This document shows positions 15,888 through 24,160 of a stretch of DNA of 64,000 nucleotides, one piece after another. Source of the DNA: AC-32 sp963763475 (lineage in GTDB: Bacteria > Actinomycetota > Thermoleophilia > Gaiellales > Gaiellaceae); contig CAVXOR010000003.1 in the NCBI GenBank assembly GCA_963763475.1, positions 434,001-498,000 on the forward strand, read 5' to 3'. The translations under genes were made by a program, and so were the position numbers. A model generated the notes under the pieces. That model saw only the letters and a list, made by a program, of their open reading frames with translations. It did not search any database and had not been told where the DNA came from. Each line of letters opens with the position of its first letter. Positions within the stretch are counted from its first letter, which is position 1.

Positions 15888-17810
15888 CTGACCTACGGCA
15901 CCGTAGTCCCGCTCGTCACCACGCGCGCGCTCGGCGGACGCGAGTTCACCTACGAGCTGCCGGACGGCGCGGGCAAGGGTGCGGTCGTCTCCGTGCCGTT
16001 CGGTCGGGGTCGCACGCGCGGAGTGGTCGTGGACGTCGTCGAGGCGCCGCCCGAGGGGGTCGACGCGCGGCCGGTCGAGAAGGTCGTGCACGAGCTGCCG
16101 GCGACGCTGGTCGATCTCGCGCTCTGGCTGGCCGAGTACTACGGCTCGACCCCCGCGCGGGCCCTGGAGCTGGTCGCGCCGGTGCGGCCGGCGAGGCGGA
16201 AGGAGCAGGCGCCGCCGGGCGAGCGGCAGTCGCTCGAGGGCGAGGCGGCGCCCGAGCGGCTGAGTGACGACCAGACCGCCGCGATCGACGCGGTGGTCGG
16301 GGCGATGGATGCGGGCCGGGGCCACTTCCTCCTCTACGGGCCGACCGGCAGCGGCAAGACCGAGGTCTACCTCCAGGCGGCGGCAGCCGCGCTCGAGCGT
16401 GGGCTCGGCACAATCGTGCTCGTTCCCGAGATCGCGCTCGCGCCGCAAACGGTCGGCCGCTTTCGCGCGCGCTTCGGCGACTCGGTCGCGATCCTGCACT
16501 CGGGCCTGACGGACGCGGAGCGACGAGACGAGCGCGAGCGGATCGCGCGCGGCGAGGCCCGTGTCGTGGTGGGTGCCCGCTCGGCGATCTTCGCGCCGAT
16601 GCACGGCGTCGGCCTGATCTGCGTGGACGAGGAGCACGATCCGTCGTACAAGCAGGAGTCGGATCCGCGCTATGACGCCCGCACGGTCGCGGCCAAGCGG
16701 GCCGCCCTCGAGGGCGCCGTGGCCCTGTACGGGAGCGCGACGCCGCGGCCCGAGAGCTGGGAGCGGCTCCGGCGGCTCGAGCTGCGCGAGCGGCTCGGCG
16801 CGAAGCTGCCGCCGGTGCGCGTCGTCGACCTGCGTCGCGAGGCTGGCTACCCGCTCTCCGCGCCGCTGCTGGCGGAGCTCGGACGCATCGCGGAGCACGG
16901 TGGTAAGGCGATCCTGCTGCTGAACCGGCGCGGAATCGCCCCGGCGCTGCACTGCCGCGCCTGCGGGACGACCTTCCGCTGCCCGCTCTGCGACGTCGCG
17001 CTCGTGCTGCACCGCGACGAGCGGCTGCACTGCCACCACTGCGGCCACGCCGAGCCCGAGCCGGAGGAGTGCCCGGTCTGCCGCTCGACGGAGATCGCGC
17101 GGATCGGCGCCGGCACCCAGCGGCTTGAGCGTGAGCTGGCCGCGAAGGTGCCCGAGCTCGAGCTGATCCGCCTCGACGCCGACACAGCCGCGAACCCCGA
17201 GGAGTTGGCGGCCGCGCTACGGCGCTTCCGCGAGACCGACCGTGCGGTGCTGCTCGGGACGCAGATGGTCGCCAAGGGCCACCACTTCGCCGGGGTCGAG
17301 CTGGCCGCCGTCGTGGATGCCGACACCGGGCTCGGACTACCGGACTTCCGCGCGGAGGAGCGCACCTTCCAGCTCGTCACGCAGCTCGCCGGTCGTAGCG
17401 GCCGCGACGCGCCGGGCCGCGTGCTCGTCCAGACCTTTCAGCCGGACGCCCGGCCGCTGACGCTCGCCGCGAACCACGACGTGACCCGCTTCCTGGCCGA
17501 CGAGTTGGCGCGGCGGCGCGAGCTCGGCTACCCGCCCTTCCGCCATCTCGTCCGCGTCGTCGCGACCGGGCCGGACGAGCGCCGGCCGGTGGCATTGCTC
17601 GAGGAGCTGAAGGCCGGCCTCGGCATGGACGCGCTCGGCCCCGCGCCGCTCCTGCGCCTTCGCGGCAAGCACCGGGCGCAGCTGGTCTCGAAGACCGAAG
17701 AGCCTCGCCGCGTCGCCGCGCGAGTCGCGCAACTGCTGTCCGCGGCCGCGCCCGCGATGAGCAAGGCCGGCGTCACGGCGGTCGTCGACGTCGACCCCCA
17801 GAGCCTCTAG
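15888..17810 (+). CDS. priA: Primosomal protein N' (replication restart helicase), CTG start proposed
   Basis: PriA reloads the replisome at stalled forks. The 3'-DNA-binding domain begins TVVPLVTTRALGGREFTYELPDG. Helicase motifs follow: GPTGSGKTEVYLQ (Walker A), DEEHDPSYKQ (DEAH-type), then paired zinc clusters (CRACGTTFRCPLC, CHHCGHAEPEPEECPVC) and QLAGRSGR. The frame has no ATG, GTG or TTG between the stop at 15828 and GTG 15993, and starting at 15993 would remove 35 residues of the DNA-binding domain. CTG 15888 is the only near-cognate codon at the right place, 7 bases after TAGGCT (15875-15880). From there the protein has 640 residues. Gene identity is certain; the start is not. Confidence 0.9.
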   Translation: MTYGTVVPLVTTRALGGREFTYELPDGAGKGAVVSVPFGRGRTRGVVVDVVEAPPEGVDARPVEKVVHELPATLVDLALWLAEYYGSTPARALELVAPVRPARRKEQAPPGERQSLEGEAAPERLSDDQTAAIDAVVGAMDAGRGHFLLYGPTGSGKTEVYLQAAAAALERGLGTIVLVPEIALAPQTVGRFRARFGDSVAILHSGLTDAERRDERERIARGEARVVVGARSAIFAPMHGVGLICVDEEHDPSYKQESDPRYDARTVAAKRAALEGAVALYGSATPRPESWERLRRLELRERLGAKLPPVRVVDLRREAGYPLSAPLLAELGRIAEHGGKAILLLNRRGIAPALHCRACGTTFRCPLCDVALVLHRDERLHCHHCGHAEPEPEECPVCRSTEIARIGAGTQRLERELAAKVPELELIRLDADTAANPEELAAALRRFRETDRAVLLGTQMVAKGHHFAGVELAAVVDADTGLGLPDFRAEERTFQLVTQLAGRSGRDAPGRVLVQTFQPDARPLTLAANHDVTRFLADELARRRELGYPPFRHLVRVVATGPDERRPVALLEELKAGLGMDALGPAPLLRLRGKHRAQLVSKTEEPRRVAARVAQLLSAAAPAMSKAGVTAVVDVDPQSL

Positions 17811-17818
17811 GCGCTCCA

Positions 17819-17824
17819 TACAAT
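17819..17824 (+). promoter_or_regulatory. -10 box (TACAAT) of def
   Basis: TACAAT, close to consensus, ends 6 bases before GTG 17831 in a 20-bp gap. It would give a leaderless def transcript. Confidence 0.5.
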
Positions 17825-17830
17825 CACGGC

Positions 17831-18403
17831 GTGGCGGACGAGGAAACCGGGCAGGTCCGGAACCAGAAGCTCGACCCCGAGGCCGAGGCGCGACGCCGGC
17901 TGGCGCTCGCGCAGATCCGGCAGTACCCGGACCCGGTCCTGCGGATGCGAGCCCGCGAGGTCGAGCAGTTCGACGGCGACGTCGGCAAGCTCGCCGAGCG
18001 GCTGACGCACCTGCTCAAGGAGGCGAACGGGCTCGGGCTCGCGGCAACGCAGATCGGCGTTCTGCGCCGGGTCTTCGCGTTTCTGCCCGACCCCGAGCAG
18101 GAGCCCGTGATCCTCGTCAACCCGAGCTTCGGCGCCACTTCCGAGGAGCGCGAGAGCGACTCCGAAGGCTGCCTCTCGCTGCAGGGCGTGGTGATCCCGG
18201 TCGAGCGCCACGCCTCGCTCACGCTCGAGGGCAAGGACCTCGAGGGCAAGGACGTGCGGCTCGAGCTGGAGGGCCTGCCGGCGCGCATCGCGCAGCACGA
18301 GCTCGACCACCTCGACGGCGTGCTGATCCTCGACCGCACCACGCCCGAGGCCCGGCGCGAGGCGCTAGGCGTCCTGCGACCGCAGCCGATCCTGGTTCGC
18401 TAG
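17831..18403 (+). CDS. def: Peptide deformylase
   Basis: Def removes the formyl group from new proteins. All three motifs are present: GLGLAATQIG (motif 1), EGCLS (motif 2, metal Cys) and QHELDHLDG (motif 3, HExxH with both metal His and the catalytic Glu). The 190-residue protein carries an N-terminal charged extension of about 25 residues. Its stop shares a base with the fmt start, so the enzymes that add and remove formyl groups are co-expressed. Confidence 0.96.
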   Translation: MADEETGQVRNQKLDPEAEARRRLALAQIRQYPDPVLRMRAREVEQFDGDVGKLAERLTHLLKEANGLGLAATQIGVLRRVFAFLPDPEQEPVILVNPSFGATSEERESDSEGCLSLQGVVIPVERHASLTLEGKDLEGKDVRLELEGLPARIAQHELDHLDGVLILDRTTPEARREALGVLRPQPILVR

Positions 18404-19191
18404 TGAAGCTCGCGGTCGCCGCGACCGCACCGCTCGGCGCGGACGTGCTCGAGCGGCTGGCGCCCCGGCACGAGATCGCGTACCTGCTCACCAGACCCGA
18501 CCGGCCGAGGGGACGGGGACGCAAGCTGGCGCCGCCGCCGGCGAAGGAGACGGCGGAGCGGCTCGGGATCGAGGTGAGGCAGCCCGAGCGCCTGGACGAC
18601 TTCGACCCCGAGGTCGAAACGATGGTCGTGGCCGCGTACGGGGTGCTGATTCCGGAGAAGGTGCTCGATCGCGCGCTCTGGCTGAACGTGCATCCGTCGC
18701 TGCTCCCGCGCTGGCGAGGGGCCGCGCCGATCGAGCGGGCGCTGATGGCGGGCGACGATGAGACCGGAGTGACGATCATCAAGCTCGTGCCCGAGCTCGA
18801 CGCCGGGCCTATCGCCGCACAGCGTGCGTTCCCGGTCGGGCCGGAGGACGACTTCGGCACCGTCTCGGCACGCGGGGCCGAGCTGGCGGCCGAGCTGCTG
18901 GAGCAGGCGCTGCCCGAGCCCACGCTGCAACCGCAGGCCGCCGAAGGCGTCACGTACGCCGAGAAGATCAAGCCCGAGGATCGCGAGCTCGACTGGAGCC
19001 GCCCACCGCAGGAGCTGCTGAACCGGATCCGCGCGCTTTCGCCACACATCGGCGCCCGCGGCGAGCTGCACGGGCGTCCGGTCACGATCTGGCGGGCGCG
19101 CGTCGAGGCCGATGAGCTCGTCCCGGTCGAGGTCCAGCCGGACGGTGGGAAGCGGATGGACTATGAGGCATTCCTGCGCGGGCTGCGATGA
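18403..19191 (+). CDS. fmt: Methionyl-tRNA formyltransferase, shortened C-terminal domain
   Basis: Fmt formylates Met-tRNA for initiation. The catalytic domain shows VVAAYGVLIPEKVL, LNVHPSLLPRWRGAAPIERALMAGDDETGVTIIKLVPELDAGPI, with the catalytic Asn, His and Asp. The protein is only 262 residues against a usual 300-315. By eye the loss lies in the C-terminal tRNA-binding domain: after WRAR the sequence jumps to PVEVQPDGGKRM, skipping about 40 residues. A frameshift is not indicated because both sides are in frame. Confidence 0.93.
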   Translation: MKLAVAATAPLGADVLERLAPRHEIAYLLTRPDRPRGRGRKLAPPPAKETAERLGIEVRQPERLDDFDPEVETMVVAAYGVLIPEKVLDRALWLNVHPSLLPRWRGAAPIERALMAGDDETGVTIIKLVPELDAGPIAAQRAFPVGPEDDFGTVSARGAELAAELLEQALPEPTLQPQAAEGVTYAEKIKPEDRELDWSRPPQELLNRIRALSPHIGARGELHGRPVTIWRARVEADELVPVEVQPDGGKRMDYEAFLRGLR

Positions 19192-19264
19192 GACGTCGCT
19201 TGCGATGTCGACCTCACGTCGCTCGGGCTTTGCCGTGCGACCGTCTGAAATGACCGGTCGACAC
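19192..19264 (+). repeat. Double-hairpin intergenic element, copy 1
   Basis: It starts directly after the fmt stop. Hairpin A (19192-19209) is an 8-bp stem with one G-T pair closed by CTTG. Hairpin B (19218-19241) is GTCGC/GCGAC, a T-T mismatch, then CGG/CCG around GCTTTG. A conserved tail (19243-19264, beginning GTCTGAAATGACC and holding the palindrome GACCGGTC) follows. A second copy lies at 27136-27210 with different stem sequences but the same pairing and the same apical and tail sequences. rsmB starts 23 bases later. Confidence 0.75.
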
Positions 19265-19287
19265 ATCGGGCCCCAGGAAGTCCGGCC

Positions 19288-20541
19288 ATGAGCGTTTCCC
19301 CGGCCCGCCGCGCTGCGTTCGAGACGGTGCGGCGCGTCTTCGAGGACGACGCCTACGCCGACCGCGCCTTCCGCGCGGCGGTCGAGGGCGTCGAGCCCAG
19401 GGAGCGGGCGCTGGCGCAACGGCTTGCATACGGAACCGTCCAGCGGGTGCGGACGCTCGATCACGGAATCGAGCAGCTCGGCGGCCGCCCGGTCGAGAAG
19501 CTCGACCCGCCGGTACGGGCGGCCCTGCGCCTCGGGGCGTACCAGCTCGGCTACTCGGAGGTGGCCGTCCACGCGGCCGTCAACGAGACGGTCGAGCTCG
19601 TCCGGGCCGCCGGCCTCGAGCGGGCGGTCAAGTTCGCGAACGCGGTCATGCGACGGCTGGCGCTCGGTCTGCGCGAGCTCCTCGACGCACTGCCCGAGGA
19701 GTCGCCGGAGCACGCGGCACTGCGCCACTCGTATCCCGACTGGGTCGGCGAGGTCTGGTGGCGCGACCTCGGCGCCGAGCAGGCTCGCGAGCTGATGCGC
19801 GCGCAGAACGAGCCGCCGGAGCGGGCCGTACGCGTGAACGCCCGGCGGCGCGGGGCGCTCGACGGCGGCGAGCGCGATCCCGAGATCCCGGGCGCGCTCA
19901 AGGTCGACCGGATCGAGGACTGCGACCTGGCGGCCGGCTTCGTCTGGCCGCAGAGCCGCGGCTCGCAGCTGGCCGGACTCGCCGTGGGCGCCCAGTCGGG
20001 CGAGCGTGTGCTCGACCTCTGCGCGGCGCCGGGCGGAAAGGCGACCCAGCTCGCGGAGAGCGCCGAGGAGGTGGTCGCGGTGGAGAAGCATCCCGGCCGC
20101 GCTCGTGAGCTCGAGTCGAACTGCAAGCGCCTCGGCGCGACGAACGTGAGGGTCGTCAACGCGGACGCGCTCTCGCTTCCGGACGACCTCGGCGAGTTCG
20201 ACCGCGTGCTGGTGGACGCGCCCTGCTCGGGTCTCGGCGTGCTGGCCGCGCGGCCCGACCTGCGCTGGCGCGGACAACCGCTGCCGGACCTCCAGCGCGA
20301 CCTGCTGAGCGTCGCGGCCGAACGCGTGCGCCCGGGTGGCGCGGTTCTCTACTCGGTCTGCACGATCAACGCGGACGAGAACGAGGCGGTCGTGGACGCG
20401 ACCGGGCTCGAGCCCGAGCCGCTCGGCGAAGAGTGGCCGCAGTTCGCGCATCCGCAGCGGCCCGAGTTCCTGCTCACGCTGCCGCACCGCGACCACACCT
20501 CCGGGTTCTTCATCGCTCGGCTGCGATCATCCGCCGCGTGA
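19288..20541 (+). CDS. rsmB: 16S rRNA (cytosine-967-C5) methyltransferase
   Basis: RsmB methylates C967 of 16S rRNA. Residues 1-140 form the NusB-like RNA-binding domain (ARRAAFETVRRVFEDDAYAD). The SAM-dependent domain has VLDLCAAPGGKATQLAE (SAM binding), LVDAPCSGLGVLAARPDLRW (motif IV, the DAPCSG catalytic region) and VLYSVCTINADENEAVV with the nucleophilic Cys. The 417-residue length fits. The stop overlaps the rpe start as GTGA. A copy of the double-hairpin repeat precedes it. Confidence 0.94.
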   Translation: MSVSPARRAAFETVRRVFEDDAYADRAFRAAVEGVEPRERALAQRLAYGTVQRVRTLDHGIEQLGGRPVEKLDPPVRAALRLGAYQLGYSEVAVHAAVNETVELVRAAGLERAVKFANAVMRRLALGLRELLDALPEESPEHAALRHSYPDWVGEVWWRDLGAEQARELMRAQNEPPERAVRVNARRRGALDGGERDPEIPGALKVDRIEDCDLAAGFVWPQSRGSQLAGLAVGAQSGERVLDLCAAPGGKATQLAESAEEVVAVEKHPGRARELESNCKRLGATNVRVVNADALSLPDDLGEFDRVLVDAPCSGLGVLAARPDLRWRGQPLPDLQRDLLSVAAERVRPGGAVLYSVCTINADENEAVVDATGLEPEPLGEEWPQFAHPQRPEFLLTLPHRDHTSGFFIARLRSSAA

Positions 20542-21221
20542 GCTGGAACGACTGGGTCCGGACGATCGAGGTCGAGCCGTCGCTCTACGCGGCGGACTTC
20601 TCGCGCCTGGGCGAGCAGGTCGGGGTGCTGTTGCGCGCGGAGTGCCGCGTCTTCCACTGGGACGTGGGCGACGGGCACTTCATCCAGCCGGTGACGATGG
20701 GCCCGATCGTGCTCAAGTGGATCGCCCCAGCCGTCCGCCGCGAGGGCGGCGTGCTCGACGTCCACCTGATGGTCGAGGGCCCTGAGCGTCACATCCCGCA
20801 GTTCGCGGAGGCGGGAGCCGACAGCGTCACCGTTCACTTCGAGACCTGCCCGAACCTGCCGGACCTCGTCGCCCTGGCGCGGGAGCACGGACTGCAGGTC
20901 GGGATGGCGTTCAACCCGGACACCGACGTGGACGAGGCGGCGCAGGCCGCGCGCGAGGCGGAGGTCGACCTCGCGCTCTGCATGAGCGTTCACCCCGGTT
21001 ACTCGGGGCAGGCCTTCATCCCGGAGTCGATCGAGCGGGTCGCGAAACTGCGCTCGCTCCTGCCGCGGTCGATGCACGTGCAGGTCGACGGCGGGGTCGG
21101 GCCAGACAACATCCGCGCGCTGTGCGATGCGGGGGCGACGCTCTTCATCGCCGGGGCGGCGATCTTCGGACGGGAAGACCTGCCGCGCGCGTACCGGCGG
21201 TTGGTTCAGGCACTGGCGTGA
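20538..21221 (+). CDS. rpe: Ribulose-phosphate 3-epimerase
   Basis: Rpe interconverts ribulose 5-phosphate and xylulose 5-phosphate. The GTG start at 20538 gives a 227-residue protein beginning near EPSLYAADFSRLGEQV. Active-site blocks are HWDVGDGHFIQPVTMGP, VHLMVEGPERHI, MSVHPGYSGQAFIPESIERV and VQVDGGVGPDNI, with the metal Asp and His residues. It precedes the riboflavin genes and supplies the pentose-phosphate pool from which ribulose 5-phosphate enters that pathway. Both ends overlap neighbours by GTGA. Confidence 0.95.
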   Translation: MSWNDWVRTIEVEPSLYAADFSRLGEQVGVLLRAECRVFHWDVGDGHFIQPVTMGPIVLKWIAPAVRREGGVLDVHLMVEGPERHIPQFAEAGADSVTVHFETCPNLPDLVALAREHGLQVGMAFNPDTDVDEAAQAAREAEVDLALCMSVHPGYSGQAFIPESIERVAKLRSLLPRSMHVQVDGGVGPDNIRALCDAGATLFIAGAAIFGREDLPRAYRRLVQALA

Positions 21222-22162
21222 GCCTCGAGCGAGCGCTCGAGCTCGCGGAGCTGGGGCGCGGGTCGGTCGAGCCGACGCATCCGCTCGTCGGCGCGGTGCT
21301 CGTACGTGACGGCGAGGTGGTCGGCGAGGGCTCGTACGCCGGACGCGGCTCGCCGCACGCCGAGGCCGCGGCGCTCGCGGCGGCGGGCGAACGCGCTCAC
21401 GGGGCGACGCTGTACGTCTCGCTCGAGCCGTGCTCGCATCACGGGACCACGCCGCCTTGCGCAGACGCGGTCGCCGAGGCCGGCGTTGCGCGCGTGGTCG
21501 CGGCCGTGCGGGATCCGAACCCGAAGGTGAACGGGAGCGGCTTCGAGCGCCTGCGGACGGCCGGCGTCGAGGTCGAGGTCGCCGACCTCTGGGAGGCGCG
21601 GGTGCAGAACGAGGCCTGGCGGGTCTGGATCGCGCGCGGGCGGCCGTTCGTCACATACAAGGTGGCAATGACGCTCGACGGCCGGGTGTCGGTTCCGGGA
21701 TCACGCTGGGTCTCGGGCGAGGCGAGCCGTCGCCGCGTGCACGAGGTTCGCGCGGCCATGGACGCGGTCGCTGTCGGGATGGGGACGGTGCGGGCCGACG
21801 ACCCGGCCTTGACGGCCCGCGACGTCGGCGCCGTCTCGCAGCCCAGGCGGCTCGCGTTCGGCCGCGGGCCGCTGCCCGAGGGCTCCGAGCTCGAGCTGCG
21901 CGGTGGCGCCCTCGAGGAGGAGCTGCGCGCGCTGGGTGCCGAGGGCTGCAGGTCGTTGCTGCTCGAGGGCGGGCCGACGCTCGCTGCGGGGTTCCTCGCC
22001 GCCGACCTGGTGGACAAGCTGCTCGTTTTCGTCGCGCCGACTCTGGCCGGCGAAGGCGCGGGCCCCGTGGCCGGCCTTCCTGAGCCGCGCGCGCTGATCC
22101 GCTCGACATCGGAGCAGGTCGGCGACGACGTACTGATTACGGCCTATCTGCGCGAGCCCTAG
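21218..22162 (+). CDS. ribD: Riboflavin biosynthesis deaminase/reductase RibD
   Basis: RibD deaminates and then reduces the pyrimidine intermediate of riboflavin synthesis. The deaminase domain (1-130) has HAEAAAL and EPCSHHGTTPPC, the zinc ligands and catalytic Glu. The reductase domain (from about 145) has PFVTYKVAMTLDGRV, VGMGTVRADDPALTAR and SLLLEGGPTLAAGFL. Total length is 314 against a usual 350-370; the shortage is in the middle of the reductase domain, between residues 205 and 240. GTG 21218 overlaps the rpe stop. Confidence 0.93.
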   Translation: MSLERALELAELGRGSVEPTHPLVGAVLVRDGEVVGEGSYAGRGSPHAEAAALAAAGERAHGATLYVSLEPCSHHGTTPPCADAVAEAGVARVVAAVRDPNPKVNGSGFERLRTAGVEVEVADLWEARVQNEAWRVWIARGRPFVTYKVAMTLDGRVSVPGSRWVSGEASRRRVHEVRAAMDAVAVGMGTVRADDPALTARDVGAVSQPRRLAFGRGPLPEGSELELRGGALEEELRALGAEGCRSLLLEGGPTLAAGFLAADLVDKLLVFVAPTLAGEGAGPVAGLPEPRALIRSTSEQVGDDVLITAYLREP

Positions 22163-22235
22163 GCGGGTAAATCTCGGCCTGTCCGTACTACGGTTCGCCC
22201 GGCCTCCTCCCCAAGGCGAGCGTATCGAGCGGCGG

Positions 22236-22261
22236 GGCACGTGTCTGTGACGCTTCGTGCC
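22236..22261 (+). terminator. Hairpin between ribD and ribE
   Basis: GGCACG (22236-22241) pairs with CGTGCC (22256-22261) in the 145-bp gap after ribD. No T run follows, so terminator function is weak. No FMN riboswitch sequence could be recognised in the gap. Confidence 0.35.
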
Positions 22262-22294
22262 GAGAGCGAGCTGAGTCGTCCACAGGCTCCGGGC

Positions 22295-22300
22295 TAGGCT
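22295..22300 (+). promoter_or_regulatory. -10 box (TAGGCT) of ribE
   Basis: TAGGCT ends 7 bases before GTG 22308 and would start a near-leaderless ribE-ribBA-ribH transcript, separate from ribD. Confidence 0.4.
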
Positions 22301-22307
22301 TCGCGCG

Positions 22308-22892
22308 GTGTTCACCGGGATCGTCCGTGAGCGTGGCCGCGTTCTCTCCGCCGACCGGAACGGCGGCGGTGTCCACTTGCGCATCGCTGCGCCCGAGACC
22401 GCTCGGGCCGCGCCGGGCGACTCGATTGCCGTCAGCGGTTGCTGCCTGACCGTAACGGCCGCCGACGGCGACGCGCTCGAGTTCGACGCCGTTCCCGAGA
22501 CGATCGCCCGCACGACCCTCGGTGCGCTCGAGGCGGGCGTCGAGGTCAACCTCGAGCCGGCGCTTCGCGCGGGCGAGCCCCTCGGCGGGCATTTCGTCCA
22601 GGGCCACGTCGATGGTCGCGGGCGCGTGGCCGCCCTCAGGCGCGAGGGCGAGGGCGCCCGCCTGCGCCTGCAGCTCGGGCCCGAGCTCCAGCGCTACTGC
22701 GTCGAGAAGGGCTCGCTCGCCGTGGACGGCGTCTCGCTCACGATCGCGGCGCTCCGCGAAGACGGCGTCGAGATCGCTCTCGTTCCCTTCACGCTCGAGC
22801 AGACGACCCTCGGCGCGCTCGATCCGGGCGCGGAGGTCAACGTCGAGGTCGACCTGCTCGCGAAGTACGCCGAGCGGCTCGCCTCCGCCTGA
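22308..22892 (+). CDS. ribE: Riboflavin synthase, alpha subunit
   Basis: This enzyme converts two lumazine molecules to riboflavin. The 194-residue protein has the expected internal repeat of two lumazine-binding barrels: first MFTGIVRERGRV and SIAVSGCCLTVTA, then GGHFVQGHVDGRGRV and SLAVDGVSLTIAAL. The C-terminal helix (VDLLAKYAERL) forms the trimer contact. It is followed by ribBA after 20 bases. The name ribE follows the B. subtilis scheme (ribC in E. coli). Confidence 0.95.
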   Translation: MFTGIVRERGRVLSADRNGGGVHLRIAAPETARAAPGDSIAVSGCCLTVTAADGDALEFDAVPETIARTTLGALEAGVEVNLEPALRAGEPLGGHFVQGHVDGRGRVAALRREGEGARLRLQLGPELQRYCVEKGSLAVDGVSLTIAALREDGVEIALVPFTLEQTTLGALDPGAEVNVEVDLLAKYAERLASA

Positions 22893-22896
22893 GGGT

Positions 22897-22902
22897 TACG
22901 AT
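22897..22902 (+). promoter_or_regulatory. -10-like box (TACGAT) before ribBA
   Basis: TACGAT lies 10 bases before ATG 22913 in the short ribE-ribBA gap. It may be an internal promoter, or chance. Confidence 0.3.
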
Positions 22903-22912
22903 CCACCGCGAG

Positions 22913-24160
22913 ATGGACACCGAGCGCGCCACCGCCTTCGCCACCGTCGAGGAGGCGATCGAGGACATCCGCCACGGCCGGTTCGTGGTCGTCGTGGACG
23001 CGGCCGACCGCGAGAACGAGGGCGACCTGACGATCGCGGCCCAGTTCGCGACGCCCGAGGCGATCAACTTCATGGCCACCCACGGGCGAGGCCTGATCTG
23101 CCTCTGCCTGACCGAGGAGCGCTGCGACGAGCTGCGCCTCCGGCCGATGACGGAGCGCAACGAGACGCCCTTCGGGACCGCGTTCACGATCTCGATCGAG
23201 GCGCGCGAGGGGATCTCGACCGGCATCTCCGCCCAGGACCGCTCGCGGACGATCCAGGTCGCGATCGACCCGAGCAAGGGTCCCGGCGACCTCGTCCAGC
23301 CAGGGCATGTCTTCCCGCTGCGGGCGCGCGCGGGCGGCGTGTTGCGGCGCGGCGGCCAGACCGAGGCCGCGGTCGACCTCGCGCGGCTCGCGGGCCTCAA
23401 CCCGGCGGGCGTCGTCTGCGAGGTGATGAACGAGGACGGCACGATGGCGCGCGTCTCCGACCTGATCCCGTACTGCGACGAGCACGGACTCAAGCTGGTC
23501 ACGGTCGCCGACCTGATCGAGTACCGGCGACGGCACGAGAAGCTCGTCGAGCGGACGACCTCGGTGCGGCTGCCGACGGCCTACGGCGAGTTCACCGCCG
23601 TCGCGTTCCGCGAGAAGCTGACCGGCAAGCACCACCTCGCGCTCGTGAAGGGCGAGGTCGACGGCGAGGCCGACGTGCTCGTGCGTGTCCACTCCGAGTG
23701 CCTGACCGGGGACGTCTTTCACTCGCTTCGCTGCGACTGCGGCGAGCAGCTCGACAACGCGCTGCGGCAGATCGCCGGCGAGGACCGTGGCGTGCTCCTC
23801 TACATGGCGCAGGAGGGGCGCGGGATCGGCCTGCTCAGCAAGCTGCGTGCCTACGAGCTGCAGGAGCAGGGCCTGGACACGGTCGAGGCGAACCTCGAGC
23901 TCGGCTTCGCCGCCGACGCGCGGGAGTGGGGGATCGGCAATCAGATCCTGGCCGACCTCGGGCTCTCGACGATCCGGATCCTGACCAACAACCCGAAGAA
24001 GATCAGCGGGCTCGAGGGCTACGGGCTGACGGTCGTCGAGCAGGTGCCGATCGAGGTGCCGCCGAACGCCGAGAACCGCCGCTACCTGGCCGCGAAGCGC
24101 GACAAGCTCGGGCACCGTCTTCACCACCAGGATCTGCGCTTCGACCCGGAGGGCTCGTGA
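22913..24160 (+). CDS. ribBA: Bifunctional DHBP synthase / GTP cyclohydrolase II
   Basis: RibBA makes both riboflavin precursors. The N-terminal half (1-205) is DHBP synthase: VVDAADRENEGDLTIAAQ holds the acidic metal residues, and ATHGRGLICL and RAGGVLRRGGQTEAAVDLARLAG complete the site. The C-terminal half is GTP cyclohydrolase II, with VRVHSECLTGDVFHSLRCDCGEQL (three zinc Cys), YMAQEGRGIGL and TNNPKK. At 415 residues both halves are complete. It ends as GTGA with ribH. Confidence 0.96.
   Translation: MDTERATAFATVEEAIEDIRHGRFVVVVDAADRENEGDLTIAAQFATPEAINFMATHGRGLICLCLTEERCDELRLRPMTERNETPFGTAFTISIEAREGISTGISAQDRSRTIQVAIDPSKGPGDLVQPGHVFPLRARAGGVLRRGGQTEAAVDLARLAGLNPAGVVCEVMNEDGTMARVSDLIPYCDEHGLKLVTVADLIEYRRRHEKLVERTTSVRLPTAYGEFTAVAFREKLTGKHHLALVKGEVDGEADVLVRVHSECLTGDVFHSLRCDCGEQLDNALRQIAGEDRGVLLYMAQEGRGIGLLSKLRAYELQEQGLDTVEANLELGFAADAREWGIGNQILADLGLSTIRILTNNPKKISGLEGYGLTVVEQVPIEVPPNAENRRYLAAKRDKLGHRLHHQDLRFDPEGS

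Noticed and set aside
18400..20496. 698-residue minus-strand open frame opposite fmt and rsmB
   Set aside because: It overlaps two certain genes entirely and has no family features.
22163..22307. FMN riboswitch before ribE
   Set aside because: The 145-bp gap shows none of the conserved FMN-element segments, only a short hairpin and a -10 box.
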